Source: DATBRV01 sp036560145 (lineage in GTDB: Bacteria > Myxococcota_A > UBA9160 > SMWR01). From it: 64,000 nucleotides of DNA. The stretch spans positions 1 through 64,000 of the forward strand of contig DATBRV010000149.1 in the NCBI GenBank assembly GCA_036560145.1. The letters run 5' to 3'. Below, piece by piece: positions 50,691 through 63,458 of the stretch. A program made the position numbers and the translations under genes. Positions within the stretch are counted from its first letter, which is position 1. Each line of letters opens with the position of its first letter. The notes below the pieces were generated by a model. That model ran no database searches. It was not told where the DNA came from and worked only from the letters and a program-made list of their open reading frames with translations.

Positions 50691-51331
50691 ATGCCTCTGA
50701 TTCCGTACGTGATCGAGCAGAGTCAGCGGGGCGAGCGCGCCTTCGACATCTACTCGCGCCTGCTGCGCGATCGCATCGTCTTCCTGGGCAGCGCCATCGA
50801 CGACGACGTCGCGAACCTGGTGATCGCCCAACTCCTGTTCCTCGAGGCAGAAGACCCCGAGAAGGACATCCACCTCTACATCAATTCGCCGGGCGGATCG
50901 GTCACATCCGGCCTCGCCATCTACGATACGATGCAATACGTGCGACCCGACATCGCGACCATCTGCGTGGGCCAGGCGGCCTCGATGGGCGCCTGGCTGC
51001 TGGCCGCGGGGGCGAAGGGCAAGCGCATGGGCCTGCCCAACTGCCGGATCATGATCCACCAGCCCAGCAGCGGGGTCCAAGGACCAGCCAGCGACATCGA
51101 TATCCACGCCCGGGAAATCCTGAGGCTGCGCCAGCGCATGAACGAGCTTCTTGCCGAGCATACCGGCAAGCCTGTGGTGGAAATCGCCCGGGATACGGAG
51201 CGGGACTACCATATGACGAGCGACGAGGCGTTGGCCTACGGTTTGCTCGATCGCGTGGTTCGGCAAAGGGAGCTGATCCCGCGACCCGATGGTAGAGGTG
51301 GGAGCCGGGGGAACGGGGGAGGACAGGGCTG

Positions 51332-51332
<1 letters not shown>
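50691..51332 (+). CDS. clpP: ATP-dependent Clp protease, proteolytic subunit
   Basis: The product has 213 residues. The catalytic triad is Ser98 (GQAASMGAWL), His123 (RIMIHQPSSG) and Asp172 (RDTERDYHM). INSPGGSVTSGLAIYDTMQY near 65-84 is the oxyanion and processing region. The tail after residue 198 is short and Gly-rich. ClpP forms a double heptamer that degrades proteins fed by ClpX. GGGAGAG lies 4 nt before the ATG; an 89-nt gap follows tig. The stop overlaps the clpX ATG by one base (TGATG). Confidence 0.96.
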
Positions 51333-52579
<1,247 letters not shown>

Positions 52580-52598
52580 AGCCCGTCTGAGGCTCATC

Positions 52599-52630
52599 GA
52601 AAGGGAAGCAGCCGGAAAGGGAAGTAGCCG
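52599..52630 (+). repeat. Tandem 16-bp duplication of the lon ribosome-binding region
   Basis: GAAAGGGAAGCAGCCG (52599-52614) is followed at once by GAAAGGGAAGTAGCCG (52615-52630), differing at one base. The second copy carries the AAGGGAAG likely used as the lon Shine-Dalgarno sequence; the ATG follows 2 nt later at 52633. Confidence 0.75.
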
Positions 52631-52632
52631 AA

Positions 52633-55128
<2,496 letters not shown>

Positions 55129-55151
55129 TCTCCCGCCGCGATCCTTCGCGC

Positions 55152-55227
55152 GGGCGCGTAGCTCAGCTGGTAGAGCACCTCGCTTACACCGAGGGGGTCG
55201 GCGGTTCGAGCCCGTCCGCGCCCACCA
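55152..55227 (+). tRNA. tRNA-Val (anticodon UAC)
   Basis: GGGCGCG pairs with CGCGCCC. The anticodon stem-loop CCTCG-CTTACAC-CGAGG exposes TAC (UAC, reads GUA and GUN). GGTTCGAGCC forms the T arm, and CCA is encoded at 55225-55227. TAGTCT at 55126-55131, overlapping the lon stop codon, could be its -10 element. Confidence 0.96.
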
Positions 55228-55250
55228 TTGGATCGCAGGGGAGGGTGTCG

Positions 55251-56255
55251 ATGGCTTCCGATCGGCGGGCGCTTCGTGTCGTGCTGGCGAGCGCGCTGCT
55301 GCTCGGCGTCGTCGCGCAGGCCCACGCGCAGGCGGCGGATCCGCTCCCCTCCTGGAACGACGGCGCTCCGAAGCAGGCGCTCCTCAAATTCGTCGCCGAT
55401 GTCACCCGCCAGGACGCCCCGGGCTTCGTTCCGGCGCCCGAGCGGATCGCGGTGTTCGACAACGACGGGACGCTCTGGATCGAGCAGCCGATGTACGTCC
55501 AGCTCGCCTTCGCGCTGGACCGCGTAAAAGCACTTGCGCCCGGCCATCCCGAGTGGAAGACCAAGGCGCCGTTCTCCTCCGTGCTCGCGGGGGATCTGAA
55601 GGCACTCGCCGCCTCGGGCGAGAAGGGCCTGATCGAGATCATCATGGCGACGCACGCCGGCGTCACCACCGACGAGTTCGCCAAGATCGTGTCCGCCTGG
55701 CTCGACAGCGCGCGGCATCCCCGCTTCCGCCGGCCCTACACCGAACTGGTCTACCAGCCGATGCTCGAGCTGCTCCGCTTCCTGCGGGAGAAGGGGTTCA
55801 AGACCTACATCGTCTCCGGCGGCGGCGTCGAGTTCATGCGCACCTTCGCGGAGAAGGTCTACGGCGTTCCGCCCGAGCAGGTGATCGGCTCGAGCATCGA
55901 GACGAAATGGGAGATGCGCGACGGCAAGCCCGTCCTGATGCGCCTTCCGAAGGTCGCCTTCATCGACGACAAGACCGGCAAGCCCGTCGGGATCGAGCGC
56001 TTCATCGGGCGCCGCCCGCTGCTCGCCTTCGGCAACTCGGACGGCGATCAGCAGATGCTGGAGTGGACCGCCGCCGGGCGCGGCCTGCGCTTCATGGGCC
56101 TGGTCCATCACACGGACGCCGAGCGCGAGTACGCCTACGACCGCAAGTCCGAGTTCGGACGTCTCGACCAGGCCCTCGACGAAGCCATCGCGAAGGGCTG
56201 GAGCGTGGTCGACATGCGCAAAGACTGGAAGAAGATCTTCCCCGCCGAGCCTTGA
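55251..56255 (+). CDS. Secreted haloacid-dehalogenase-type phosphatase
   Basis: The product has 334 residues. An N-terminal signal peptide (RRALRVVLASALLLGVVAQAHAQA) is followed by the HAD fold: FDNDGTLW (nucleophile Asp), YIVSGGGVEFM (motif II), and FGNSDGDQQMLEW (motif IV). It should dephosphorylate a small molecule in the periplasm. The ATG at 55251 has a GGGGAGGG site. The P450 gene starts 2 nt after its stop, suggesting coupling, and together with SCP2 they may handle one lipid pathway. Confidence 0.85.
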   Translation: MASDRRALRVVLASALLLGVVAQAHAQAADPLPSWNDGAPKQALLKFVADVTRQDAPGFVPAPERIAVFDNDGTLWIEQPMYVQLAFALDRVKALAPGHPEWKTKAPFSSVLAGDLKALAASGEKGLIEIIMATHAGVTTDEFAKIVSAWLDSARHPRFRRPYTELVYQPMLELLRFLREKGFKTYIVSGGGVEFMRTFAEKVYGVPPEQVIGSSIETKWEMRDGKPVLMRLPKVAFIDDKTGKPVGIERFIGRRPLLAFGNSDGDQQMLEWTAAGRGLRFMGLVHHTDAEREYAYDRKSEFGRLDQALDEAIAKGWSVVDMRKDWKKIFPAEP

Positions 56256-56257
56256 AG

Positions 56258-57703
56258 GTGCCCACCAGACGGAAGTCGCCCAGGCTGGTGTGGCGGATGC
56301 CGAGGCCCGGCGCCGAGCCGATGCGCGGCGCCCAGGCCGCGCGCTGGTACCTGCGCTTCTTCCACGATCCCATCCGCACGCTCGGGCAAGCTCGCGCGCA
56401 GCTCGGCCCCGTCTGCGCCGCCGGCAACGTGGTGCCGCTCCCGCAGCGTGAGAAGCTCCACGTGATCGCGCTCGGGCCCGAGTACAATCATCAAGTACTT
56501 GGCGATCCGGATCGCTTCCGCACCACCGGCCAGGGGGTCGGCGGGCCGCGCGGATCGGCGCAGCGCCGGCTTCGCTACGGCCTCACGCGCTCGCAGCGCG
56601 GGCGCCACGAGCGGCAGCGGCAGTTCATGCTGCCTCCCTTCCAGCGCAAGGCGGTCGAGAGCTACACGGCCCAGATGGTGGCCGTCACCGACAAGCTGCT
56701 CGGCCAATGGGAAACCGGAAGCGTCGTCGATCTCTGGCGCGAGATGCGCAAGCTGACGCTCGAGATCTCGAGCGAGATCCTGTTCGCGCGCGAGGATCCG
56801 CAGCGCGCGCACCTGCTGGGCGAAATGATCGGCGACTGGCTCTCCGCCAGCTTCTCGGCCCCCGTCTGGGCCTGCATGGTCGACGCCCCGGGCACCCCCT
56901 ATCGCGCGCTGCTGCGCCGCGCGGAGGCGATCGAGCGCGAGGTGCAGGTGATGCTCGACGAAAAGCGCGCGGTGGGCGCGGCGGGAGGCGACCTGGTCTC
57001 GATGCTGGTCGCCGCCAACCGGGACGGCTTCGAGTGGATGAGCGACGAGGACCTGATCGGCCAGGTCACGATCGCCTTCGCCGCCAGCTACGAGACCACC
57101 GCCAACGCCATGACCTGGACGCTCTTCCTGCTCGCGCAGCACCCGCAGGTGGCGCGCGACCTGCTCGACGAACTTGGCGCCGTCTTCGGGGGCGCGCCGC
57201 CGACGCTGGAGACCCTCGCGCGTGCGCCGCTGCTCGAGGCGGTCGTGAAGGAATCCCTGCGGATCCTGCCTCCGGTGCCGTACACGATCCGCGTGGCGCG
57301 CTACCGCCAGACGCCGATCGGCCCGTACGTGATGCTGCGCGGGGACCGCGTGATCTTGTCGCATTATGTGACGCACCACCTGCCGGAGCTCTACGCGAAT
57401 CCCGAGCGCTTCGATCCGCAGCGCTGGCTCAGCCTCAAGCGCGGCCCCTACGAGTACCTTCCCTTCAGCGCGGGGCCGCGCCTGTGCATCGGCTACAGCT
57501 TCGCAATGCAGGCGCTCAGGCTCTCGACCGCCATGATCCTCCAGCGCTTCCGGTTCTCGGTGCTGCCCGGCACCAGGATCGACCGCACGGTGCGCGTCAC
57601 CATGAGCCCGAAGCGGGGTCTCGCGGTCTCGATCCACCCGCCGGACGGTCGCTTCGAGGCCGCGCCCGTGCGCGGGAACATCCGCGAGATGGTGGACCTC
57701 TGA
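56258..57703 (+). CDS. Cytochrome P450, second family
   Basis: The product has 481 residues from a GTG start at 56258; ATG at 56297 (MPRPGAEPMRG) is an alternative. AASYETTANAMTW is the I-helix, EAVVKESLRILPP the ExxR, YLPFSAGPRLCIGYSFA the heme loop with its Cys, and NPERFDPQRW the meander. It resembles longer, class III-like bacterial P450s used in lipid or secondary metabolism rather than the shorter P450 at 46779. A lipid or sterol-like substrate fits the SCP2-type gene 22 nt downstream. The redox partner is not encoded here. Confidence 0.9.
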   Translation: MPTRRKSPRLVWRMPRPGAEPMRGAQAARWYLRFFHDPIRTLGQARAQLGPVCAAGNVVPLPQREKLHVIALGPEYNHQVLGDPDRFRTTGQGVGGPRGSAQRRLRYGLTRSQRGRHERQRQFMLPPFQRKAVESYTAQMVAVTDKLLGQWETGSVVDLWREMRKLTLEISSEILFAREDPQRAHLLGEMIGDWLSASFSAPVWACMVDAPGTPYRALLRRAEAIEREVQVMLDEKRAVGAAGGDLVSMLVAANRDGFEWMSDEDLIGQVTIAFAASYETTANAMTWTLFLLAQHPQVARDLLDELGAVFGGAPPTLETLARAPLLEAVVKESLRILPPVPYTIRVARYRQTPIGPYVMLRGDRVILSHYVTHHLPELYANPERFDPQRWLSLKRGPYEYLPFSAGPRLCIGYSFAMQALRLSTAMILQRFRFSVLPGTRIDRTVRVTMSPKRGLAVSIHPPDGRFEAAPVRGNIREMVDL

Positions 57704-57725
57704 CGCTTCGCAAGGAGCCCCTCGC

Positions 57726-58382
57726 GTGATCGCCTTCCCTCCGTCTGCCGTCTCGCCGGACGAATTCTTCTCGGACTTCCTGCCCCGCGCCTTCGCCGAA
57801 GCCGGGCTTCCGCCGGGCTCCGAGAGCCTCGGCCTCGCGCTCGGCATCCTGCTCACGGGCCCCGGCGGCGGGGAATGGGTCTTCCAGGTCGCGGACGGAC
57901 GTCTGAGCGTCGCCCGCGCGCCGCGCGAGAGGGCCGCCTTCACCGTCTGCCAGAGCGTCGCCGATTGGCGCGGCGCGCTCTGGGAGGGGCGCGGCAGCGC
58001 GCTGGCTAAGCACGCGATGTCGATCTTCCGGCCCGGAGCGCGCCCCGCGCCGGGCCTCGGCGCGCTCGGCGGCCCGCCCAGCCCGGCCGCGCTGGCGCAG
58101 CTCGGCGGCGCCGTTGGCTCGATCCGGCTCGTCGTCGCCGGCGGGCCCGGCGGCGACTGGCAGGTCGAGTTCAAGCTGGGCCCGGGGCAGATCCCGGCCA
58201 CGCCCACCACCACCGTCAGCCTGCTGGCTGAGGACGCCGACCGGATGGAGCGCGGGGAGCTCAACCCGATGGAGGCCTTCATGGCCGGCCGCATCCAGGT
58301 GGCCGGCGACATGACGCTCCTGATGCAGCTCCAGTCCGCCCAGATGCAGGCGTCGATGGCGGCCGCCGCCGCCGCGAAGTAG
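57726..58382 (+). CDS. SCP2 sterol-carrier-domain lipid-binding protein
   Basis: The product has 218 residues from a GTG start. The N-terminal 130 residues are a distinct domain with LGLALGILLTGPGGGEWVF. The C-terminal SCP2 domain has WQVEFKLGPGQI, TVSLLAEDADRMERGELNP and AFMAGRIQVAGDMTLLMQLQ, which is the canonical ending. SCP2 domains bind acyl-CoAs, sterols or other lipids in a hydrophobic pocket. Directly after a P450 gene, it probably presents the substrate to the P450 or stores it. Confidence 0.85.
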   Translation: MIAFPPSAVSPDEFFSDFLPRAFAEAGLPPGSESLGLALGILLTGPGGGEWVFQVADGRLSVARAPRERAAFTVCQSVADWRGALWEGRGSALAKHAMSIFRPGARPAPGLGALGGPPSPAALAQLGGAVGSIRLVVAGGPGGDWQVEFKLGPGQIPATPTTTVSLLAEDADRMERGELNPMEAFMAGRIQVAGDMTLLMQLQSAQMQASMAAAAAAK

Positions 58383-58443
58383 CCGCAACGCTTTGCGCGC
58401 GCGGCGGATTTCGGCTAATCCACCACGCTCACACCGTCCTCGC

Positions 58444-58520
58444 GGGGCGGTAGTTCAATCGGTTAGAGCACCGGCCTGTCACGCCGGAAGTTGCGGGTTC
58501 GAGTCCCGTCCGCCCCGCCA
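58444..58520 (+). tRNA. tRNA-Asp (anticodon GUC)
   Basis: GGGGCGG pairs with CCGCCCC. The anticodon stem-loop CCGGC-CTGTCAC-GCCGG exposes GTC (GUC). The T arm is GCGGGTTCGAGTCCCGT, the discriminator is G and CCA is encoded. Confidence 0.96.
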
Positions 58521-58593
58521 CACATCCCTTCGTTGGCCTCGTTTCGGGCGTCCTCGAGCGCGCCCATTTTGAACGCGGGGGTCGGCTCCGGCG

Positions 58594-60159
58594 TCACTGA
58601 TAGATCTTTGCCTCGGGCCACCACTGCGCGATCGGACGACGCGGGCGGCGGCAGACGTATACACCCATGCGTGCGACGCCGGGCATGCAGTATTCGCAGT
58701 CGATCTCCGCCACCCGTCTCACGTCTTCGTACCACTCGCGCAGGCGTTCGTCGGATCCGGCCAGCGCGAGCAGCACCTCGCCGGTCGCACCCTCGGGCCC
58801 CCAGAGCCAGTAGCTGTTGTGCCCTGAGATCGCACGCGGAAGATCCCGCGCCCGCCCGAGGAAGTTGACCGCGGCGGTGTCCCCGAACAACGCGCCGAAC
58901 ACGACTGCGCGTTCCCGCTCGCTGGGCGAGAGCGTCGCGTGCGCGCGCTCGACGGCGCCGATCAGCTCGGGCCAGCCGAAGCGCAGCGCGAAGTGGAGCG
59001 GCATCGGGCCGAGCTCGTCGATCTGGTCCACTGGTGCCGAGACCCCGATCGCGCGCTCGTAGGCCTTGTATTCGCGTGGCGGCAGCAGGTCGATCGCGAG
59101 CGGTGCCTCGCCTGCCCCCGTTACCACGAAGGCCACCGCCGCGGCGGCCGGGAGCCAGCGCCACGCGCGAGCGCGCGCGATCCGTTCGAAGGCGACGCCG
59201 CCGGCCGGGAGCAGCGCGGCGTAGGCCGGGGCCAGGTAGTTTGCGCGCGCCGAGCCGGTCGCCAGCAGGATCAACAAGACGGTGATCCAGATCCACGCGA
59301 GCCATTGAAATCGCTCGCCTTCCGCGGCTACGAAATACCAGGCCAAGCCGGCCAGCCAGAAGGGCGCCAGCGCCGGGTTCATGGCCAGGAGCTGATCGAG
59401 GGCGATCGTGAGCGGCGACTTGCTCAGCATTTTCTGCGTCGCCGCATTGTGCATGAACTCGAGCGTCGGCCAGCCGTTCTGTAGCTGCCAGAAGATGTGC
59501 GGGCTGAAGAGCAAGAGCGCGATGGCGAAGCACAGCCAGGGCCAGCGAGTCGCGAGCCAACGCCGCTCGCGCGTGAGCACGAGCCCTACACCGATCCCCG
59601 CGCCGAACCAGAGCGTGCTGATCTTGTTGAGCAGCGCGAGTCCGAGCACGATCCCGAGCGGGGGCCAGAGCCGCGAGGGATTCCCGCCGTTCACGATGCG
59701 AGCGATCAGAAGGACGGCGACCGCCCACAGCGCCGGCTCGAATGCGTTCATCGAGTAGAAGCCGGTCACCGCGAGGAAGACCGGAGCAACGAGGGTGGAG
59801 AGAGCCGCGAGGCTCTGCGCGGCGCGGCCCCCGCCCAGCTCGCGCGCGGTGAGCGCCGAGAGCAGGATCAGCGCGCAGCCGAGCAGCGCCGGAACCAGGC
59901 GTAGCGCGAGCCGCGAATCCCCGAGCAGCGAGCGGCTCGCCGCGAGCACTGCGATCGAGAACGGAGGGTGATCGACGTAGCCCCAGGCGAGGCGCTCCGC
60001 ACAGTCGATGTAGTAGAACTCGTCGCTCATGGTTCCGTAGGCGAGCGGGCCGCTCGAGAGCAGATAGAGCCCCAGCCGGATCGCTACCAGCCCGCTCAGC
60101 AGGCGCCACGGCAGCGGCCTCGACTCACCTCGTGCCGGGTTCCGCCTCCAAGCGTCCAT
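58594..60159 (-). CDS. ArnT/GT39-type membrane glycosyltransferase
   Basis: The product has 521 residues. LAYGTMSDEFYYIDCAERLAWG then YVDHPPFSIAVLA are the DE and DHPP motifs of ArnT/PMT-like glycosyltransferases. About ten membrane helices follow (for example APVFLAVTGFYSMNAFEPALW, NKISTLWFGAGIGVGLVL), and the C-terminal region ends in a soluble lobe. They transfer sugars from polyprenyl phosphates to lipids or proteins in the periplasm. I chose the ATG at 60159 because the membrane domain begins soon after; the long extension upstream is antisense-like. It starts 306 nt before the divergent enoyl-CoA hydratase. Confidence 0.85.
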   Translation of the reverse strand: MDAWRRNPARGESRPLPWRLLSGLVAIRLGLYLLSSGPLAYGTMSDEFYYIDCAERLAWGYVDHPPFSIAVLAASRSLLGDSRLALRLVPALLGCALILLSALTARELGGGRAAQSLAALSTLVAPVFLAVTGFYSMNAFEPALWAVAVLLIARIVNGGNPSRLWPPLGIVLGLALLNKISTLWFGAGIGVGLVLTRERRWLATRWPWLCFAIALLLFSPHIFWQLQNGWPTLEFMHNAATQKMLSKSPLTIALDQLLAMNPALAPFWLAGLAWYFVAAEGERFQWLAWIWITVLLILLATGSARANYLAPAYAALLPAGGVAFERIARARAWRWLPAAAAVAFVVTGAGEAPLAIDLLPPREYKAYERAIGVSAPVDQIDELGPMPLHFALRFGWPELIGAVERAHATLSPSERERAVVFGALFGDTAAVNFLGRARDLPRAISGHNSYWLWGPEGATGEVLLALAGSDERLREWYEDVRRVAEIDCEYCMPGVARMGVYVCRRPRRPIAQWWPEAKIYQ

Positions 60160-60465
60160 CGATGCCTCGGACGGTACCCACCTGGGCGAGGGTCCGCCCC
60201 GCCAGTTTCCATCCCCGATCGAGCGGCTCGAGAGGCCGACGCGCAAGATGGCTTCGAGGTCGGCGTGGGTCGGATCGAGGCCGGCACGCTGTCGGCGCAG
60301 CGCTTGCGCGATTCGGCGATCGTCGACGGGCGGAAGGCGATCCGCATCGAGCCCAGCATCCTTCGCGGGCCTTGCATCACGACACATGCCATCCCAAACT
60401 CCAGGGATGACGCCGCCTCGCCGGCGTCGCATGCTCCACGGAATCGATCCGCCGAGAAGGGCGCC
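60160..60465. other. 306-bp intergenic region between divergent genes
   Basis: The gap lies between the leftward ArnT-like gene and the rightward enoyl-CoA hydratase gene. I see no convincing promoter hexamer pair, RNA gene or repeat; an AGAAGG ribosome-binding site lies just before the ATG at 60466. Confidence 0.6.
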
Positions 60466-61242
60466 ATGTCCATCGACTTTTCAGTCCTGCATCGCGAGCA
60501 CCACGTCAAGGTCGAGATCAAGGACGGGATCGCGCTGGTGACGTTGGACCGTCCCGAGCGTCGGAATGCGGTCAACGCAGCGATGCATCACGGATTGGAG
60601 ATCGTCTTTCGCGAGCTCTCCTATCACCCGGATGTGCGGGTGATCGTGGTCACCGGCGCAGGCGAGGTGTTCTGTGCGGGCGGAGACATGAAGGACTACG
60701 CGGACGGGCCCTCCGCCCCGCGCGACATCCTGCGCAATCGCGATCTCATCTGGTCGATGGCCCGTTGCGAGGCGCCGCTCGTGTCGGCGGTGAAGGGCGC
60801 GGCGCGCGGCGTCGGCGCGACGATCGCGCTCATGTGCGACATCTGTTACATGGCCGACACCGCGAGCATCGGCGATGTGCACACGCAGTTCGGCCTGCCG
60901 GCGGGCGATGGGGGCCAGGTGATCTGGCCTCTCCTGGTCGGGCCGAACATCGCCAAGGAATACCTGATGCGCGGCATTCCGATCGAGGCGCGCGAAGCCG
61001 AGCGCATCGGTCTCGTCAACCGCGTCTTCGGCGAATCCGAGCTGATCGAGCAGACGATGACCTGTGCGCGCGAGATTGCGGCGCGGCCGCCGGACGGCGT
61101 CCGTTGGACCAAGCTCGCGGTCAACAAGATGATCCTGAACCAGATCAACCTGAATCTGGACTTCGGGCTCGCCACCGAGGTTCTCGCGGCTCAGGGAGCC
61201 CGGTCGCTCACCGAGCTGGGACGGCGCTCGAAGACCTCCTGA
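60466..61242 (+). CDS. Enoyl-CoA hydratase/isomerase-family protein
   Basis: The product has 258 residues. ALVTLDRPERRNAVN is the crotonase-fold start, TGAGEVFCAGGDMKDYAD the first oxyanion-hole segment, and VSAVKGAARGVGATIALMCDICYMAD the second. HTQFGLPAGDGGQVIWPLLVG lies where catalytic Glu residues sit in hydratases but has D and Q, so isomerase, hydrolase or decarboxylase activity is also possible. It acts on acyl-CoA thioesters in the cytosol. The neighbouring hydratase converges on it, with 16 bp between the stops. Confidence 0.85.
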   Translation: MSIDFSVLHREHHVKVEIKDGIALVTLDRPERRNAVNAAMHHGLEIVFRELSYHPDVRVIVVTGAGEVFCAGGDMKDYADGPSAPRDILRNRDLIWSMARCEAPLVSAVKGAARGVGATIALMCDICYMADTASIGDVHTQFGLPAGDGGQVIWPLLVGPNIAKEYLMRGIPIEAREAERIGLVNRVFGESELIEQTMTCAREIAARPPDGVRWTKLAVNKMILNQINLNLDFGLATEVLAAQGARSLTELGRRSKTS

Positions 61243-61258
61243 GAGGCGGAGCGGCTCG

Positions 61259-62062
61259 TCAATCGGTTCCGCGGTACGGCGCCCACTTCGGCGGGCGCTT
61301 CTCCAGGAACGCCTTCGAGCCTTCCACCGGATCCGGATGTCCCAGGTGTCGTTCGACCTGCGCGTGGGCCGCGTCGAGGCCCTCGTTCAGCCCGCGGTCC
61401 AGACTCTCCCAGATCGCTCGCTTCGTTCGCGCCAATGCCGTCGGTGAATACTGCGCGATCACGGCAGCGGTCTCGCGAGCCTTCGGCATCAGCTGGGGAG
61501 CGGGAACCACCTCCCCCACCAGGCCGAGCGCGAGCGCCTCCTGGGCGGTGATGCGGCCCTGCTTGCCGAGCAGCGCGAGCCGGAAGACGCGTTCGAGCGG
61601 GATCCGCCGCGCGAGCCCCGCCGGCTCGAGGGCCGAGGGCATGCCCACCGCCACGTGGGTGTCCAGGAACGTCGCGTTCTCGGCGGCGATCACCAGCTCG
61701 CTGTCCGCGATGAAGTGCAGCCCTCCGGCGTTGCAGACGCCGTTGACGGCCGTGACGACGGGCTTCCAGCAGCGGTTCTGGAGCGCCGTGATGTGCCCGT
61801 ACGGCGCCGACCAGCGATCCCCCGTCACCAGCCTCTCGCTCTCTTCTCTCGCCAAAGAGCCCACGTCCCAGCCCGTGCAGAAGGCCCTCTCGCCGGCGCC
61901 CGTGAGGATCGCGCAGACGACGGCGGGATTCGCCTCGACGTCGGCCCAGATCCTCCGGAGCGCGAGGCACATCGCGTGGTCGAAGGCGTTCAGCGCCGTG
62001 GGGTTGTCGAGCGTGATCGTCGCGATGCGCTCGACCGTCTCGTAATGGACTCTACCGGGCAT
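61259..62062 (-). CDS. Second enoyl-CoA hydratase/isomerase-family protein
   Basis: The product has 267 residues. ATITLDNPTALNAFDH, LTGAGERAFCTGWDVGSLA and VTAVNGVCNAGGLHFIADSELVIA are the crotonase-fold signatures; GMPSALEPAGLARRIPLERV is the following helix, again without the usual Glu pair. It ends KAFLEKRPPKWAPYRGTD, typical of the family. It follows the beta-hydroxyacid dehydrogenase gene by 17 nt in the same direction, so the two probably act on consecutive acyl-CoA or branched-acid steps. Confidence 0.85.
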   Translation of the reverse strand: MPGRVHYETVERIATITLDNPTALNAFDHAMCLALRRIWADVEANPAVVCAILTGAGERAFCTGWDVGSLAREESERLVTGDRWSAPYGHITALQNRCWKPVVTAVNGVCNAGGLHFIADSELVIAAENATFLDTHVAVGMPSALEPAGLARRIPLERVFRLALLGKQGRITAQEALALGLVGEVVPAPQLMPKARETAAVIAQYSPTALARTKRAIWESLDRGLNEGLDAAHAQVERHLGHPDPVEGSKAFLEKRPPKWAPYRGTD

Positions 62063-62079
62063 GGCTCTTGCTCGGGGGA

Positions 62080-62943
62080 TCAGCGCAAGGCATCGTCGTG
62101 GACTCCATACACCTTCGCGAGTAGCTGGCTGACGAGGCCGGTCACGGGCATCGCGATCCGGTGGTCGTGGGCCATCTGCAATGCCAGACCGAGATCCTTC
62201 TCCGCGATCTCCATGCGACCCCGCAGGTAATCCTGGAGCTTCTCCGATCGGAAGACCTCGTCGGGCATCTTGTAGGGGCTCAGGTACTGAAGGAGCAGCG
62301 GGTTCAGCATCGTGGTCGTCTTGCCACCTTCCTCGAAAAGCTCCTGCGGCAGGCCCATCGCCTTGGCGAGCAGCATGGCCTCCAGCGAGGCGGCGAACGA
62401 CAGGTTGGTGAGCACGTTCAGGGCCAGCTTCAGCTTCGCCGCGCGTCCGAACGCGCCCGTGAAGAGGATCTTGGTGGCGGCTGCCTCGAGGTAGGGCCGC
62501 GCCTTCTCGAAGGCGGCCTCGTCGCCGGAAACCATGTAGAAGGCATCGCCCTGGGCGGCGCGCACGGGGCCGCCCGCGACCGGCGCCTCCAGGACGGCCA
62601 CCCCGTGCGGCTTTCCCTCCGCTGCCATCTCCTCGATGGTGGAGGGATGCACGGTGCTGTGGATCGCCACCACCGAGCCCGCCTTGGCGTTCGCGAACAC
62701 GCCCTCCTGCCCGCAGAGCACCGAGCGCACGTGGCTGTCGGCCGGAACGCAGATTCCGATCACGTCCGCGTTCTGCGCGACCTCGCGGGCGCTCCGGGCC
62801 GGCTTGGCCCCGCCGGCCACGATCTCGCGGATCGCCGCCTCGTCGAGGTCGTAGACGATGGTGGGCAGGCCCTTGGGCGCGAGATTCCCCGCCAGCGCCT
62901 TGCCCATGATCCCGAGTCCGATGAATCCGCAGCGAATCGCCAT
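62080..62943 (-). CDS. Beta-hydroxyacid dehydrogenase (3-hydroxyisobutyrate dehydrogenase-like)
   Basis: The product has 287 residues. GFIGLGIMGKALAGNLAPKG is the NAD(P)-binding start, EAPVAGGPVRAAQGD the substrate-binding segment, and GRAAKLKLALNVLTNLSF supplies the catalytic Lys. EKDLGLALQMAHDHRIAMPVT is the C-terminal dimer segment. Members oxidise or reduce 3-hydroxyisobutyrate, tartronate semialdehyde or related acids. Its pairing with an enoyl-CoA hydratase suggests branched-chain acid catabolism; substrate unproven. Confidence 0.85.
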   Translation of the reverse strand: MAIRCGFIGLGIMGKALAGNLAPKGLPTIVYDLDEAAIREIVAGGAKPARSAREVAQNADVIGICVPADSHVRSVLCGQEGVFANAKAGSVVAIHSTVHPSTIEEMAAEGKPHGVAVLEAPVAGGPVRAAQGDAFYMVSGDEAAFEKARPYLEAAATKILFTGAFGRAAKLKLALNVLTNLSFAASLEAMLLAKAMGLPQELFEEGGKTTTMLNPLLLQYLSPYKMPDEVFRSEKLQDYLRGRMEIAEKDLGLALQMAHDHRIAMPVTGLVSQLLAKVYGVHDDALR

Positions 62944-63038
62944 GTGCGCACTCCTCCGCTGGACGCGCATGGTACCGGAGGGGCGGGCAGGGCCCACCCG
63001 GCGTTCGCGCTAGTCTCCCGCACCCCAGGAGGTCCGCG

Positions 63039-63458
63039 ATGCTCGAGCATGGAATGATCGCGCCGGTGCTGACGCTGGTGGGCTGGACGTTCGTGATGTG
63101 GTTCTGGATGTACGCGACGCGCATCCCGGCGATGCAGCGGGCGGGAATCGACCTGGCAGAGATCTCGCGCACCGGCGCCAAGCTCGAGCTGCCGGCCGAG
63201 GTGAGCCGGGTGGCGGACAACTACAACCACCTGCACGAGCAGCCGACGATCTTCTATGCGCTGGCGCTCGCCGCGCAGCTCGGCGGCGCCGCCGATGCGA
63301 CGAACGTCGGGCTGGCGTGGGCCTACGTCGTGCTCCGTATCGTGCACTCGTTCGTGCAGGCGACGAAGAACGTGATCCCGGTGCGCTTCGCGGTGTTCAC
63401 GCTCGGCTCGGTGGTGCTCATGGTCCTGCTCGTGCGCACCGCGAGCCGCCTCGTCTAG
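63039..63458 (+). CDS. MAPEG-family membrane protein
   Basis: The product has 139 residues with four membrane helices. ADNYNHLHEQPTIFYALALAAQL and VVLRIVHSFVQATKNVIPVRFAVF are the conserved MAPEG glutathione and lipid-binding blocks (N-x-x-E-x-x-x-x-F-Y-like and R-x-x-H-x-x). Eukaryotic relatives are glutathione transferases and leukotriene synthases; bacterial ones are mostly uncharacterised. AGGAGG lies 6 nt before the ATG, and TAGTCT at 63012-63017 may be a -10 element. Its stop overlaps by 4 nt the end of the convergent SDR gene. Confidence 0.85.
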   Translation: MLEHGMIAPVLTLVGWTFVMWFWMYATRIPAMQRAGIDLAEISRTGAKLELPAEVSRVADNYNHLHEQPTIFYALALAAQLGGAADATNVGLAWAYVVLRIVHSFVQATKNVIPVRFAVFTLGSVVLMVLLVRTASRLV

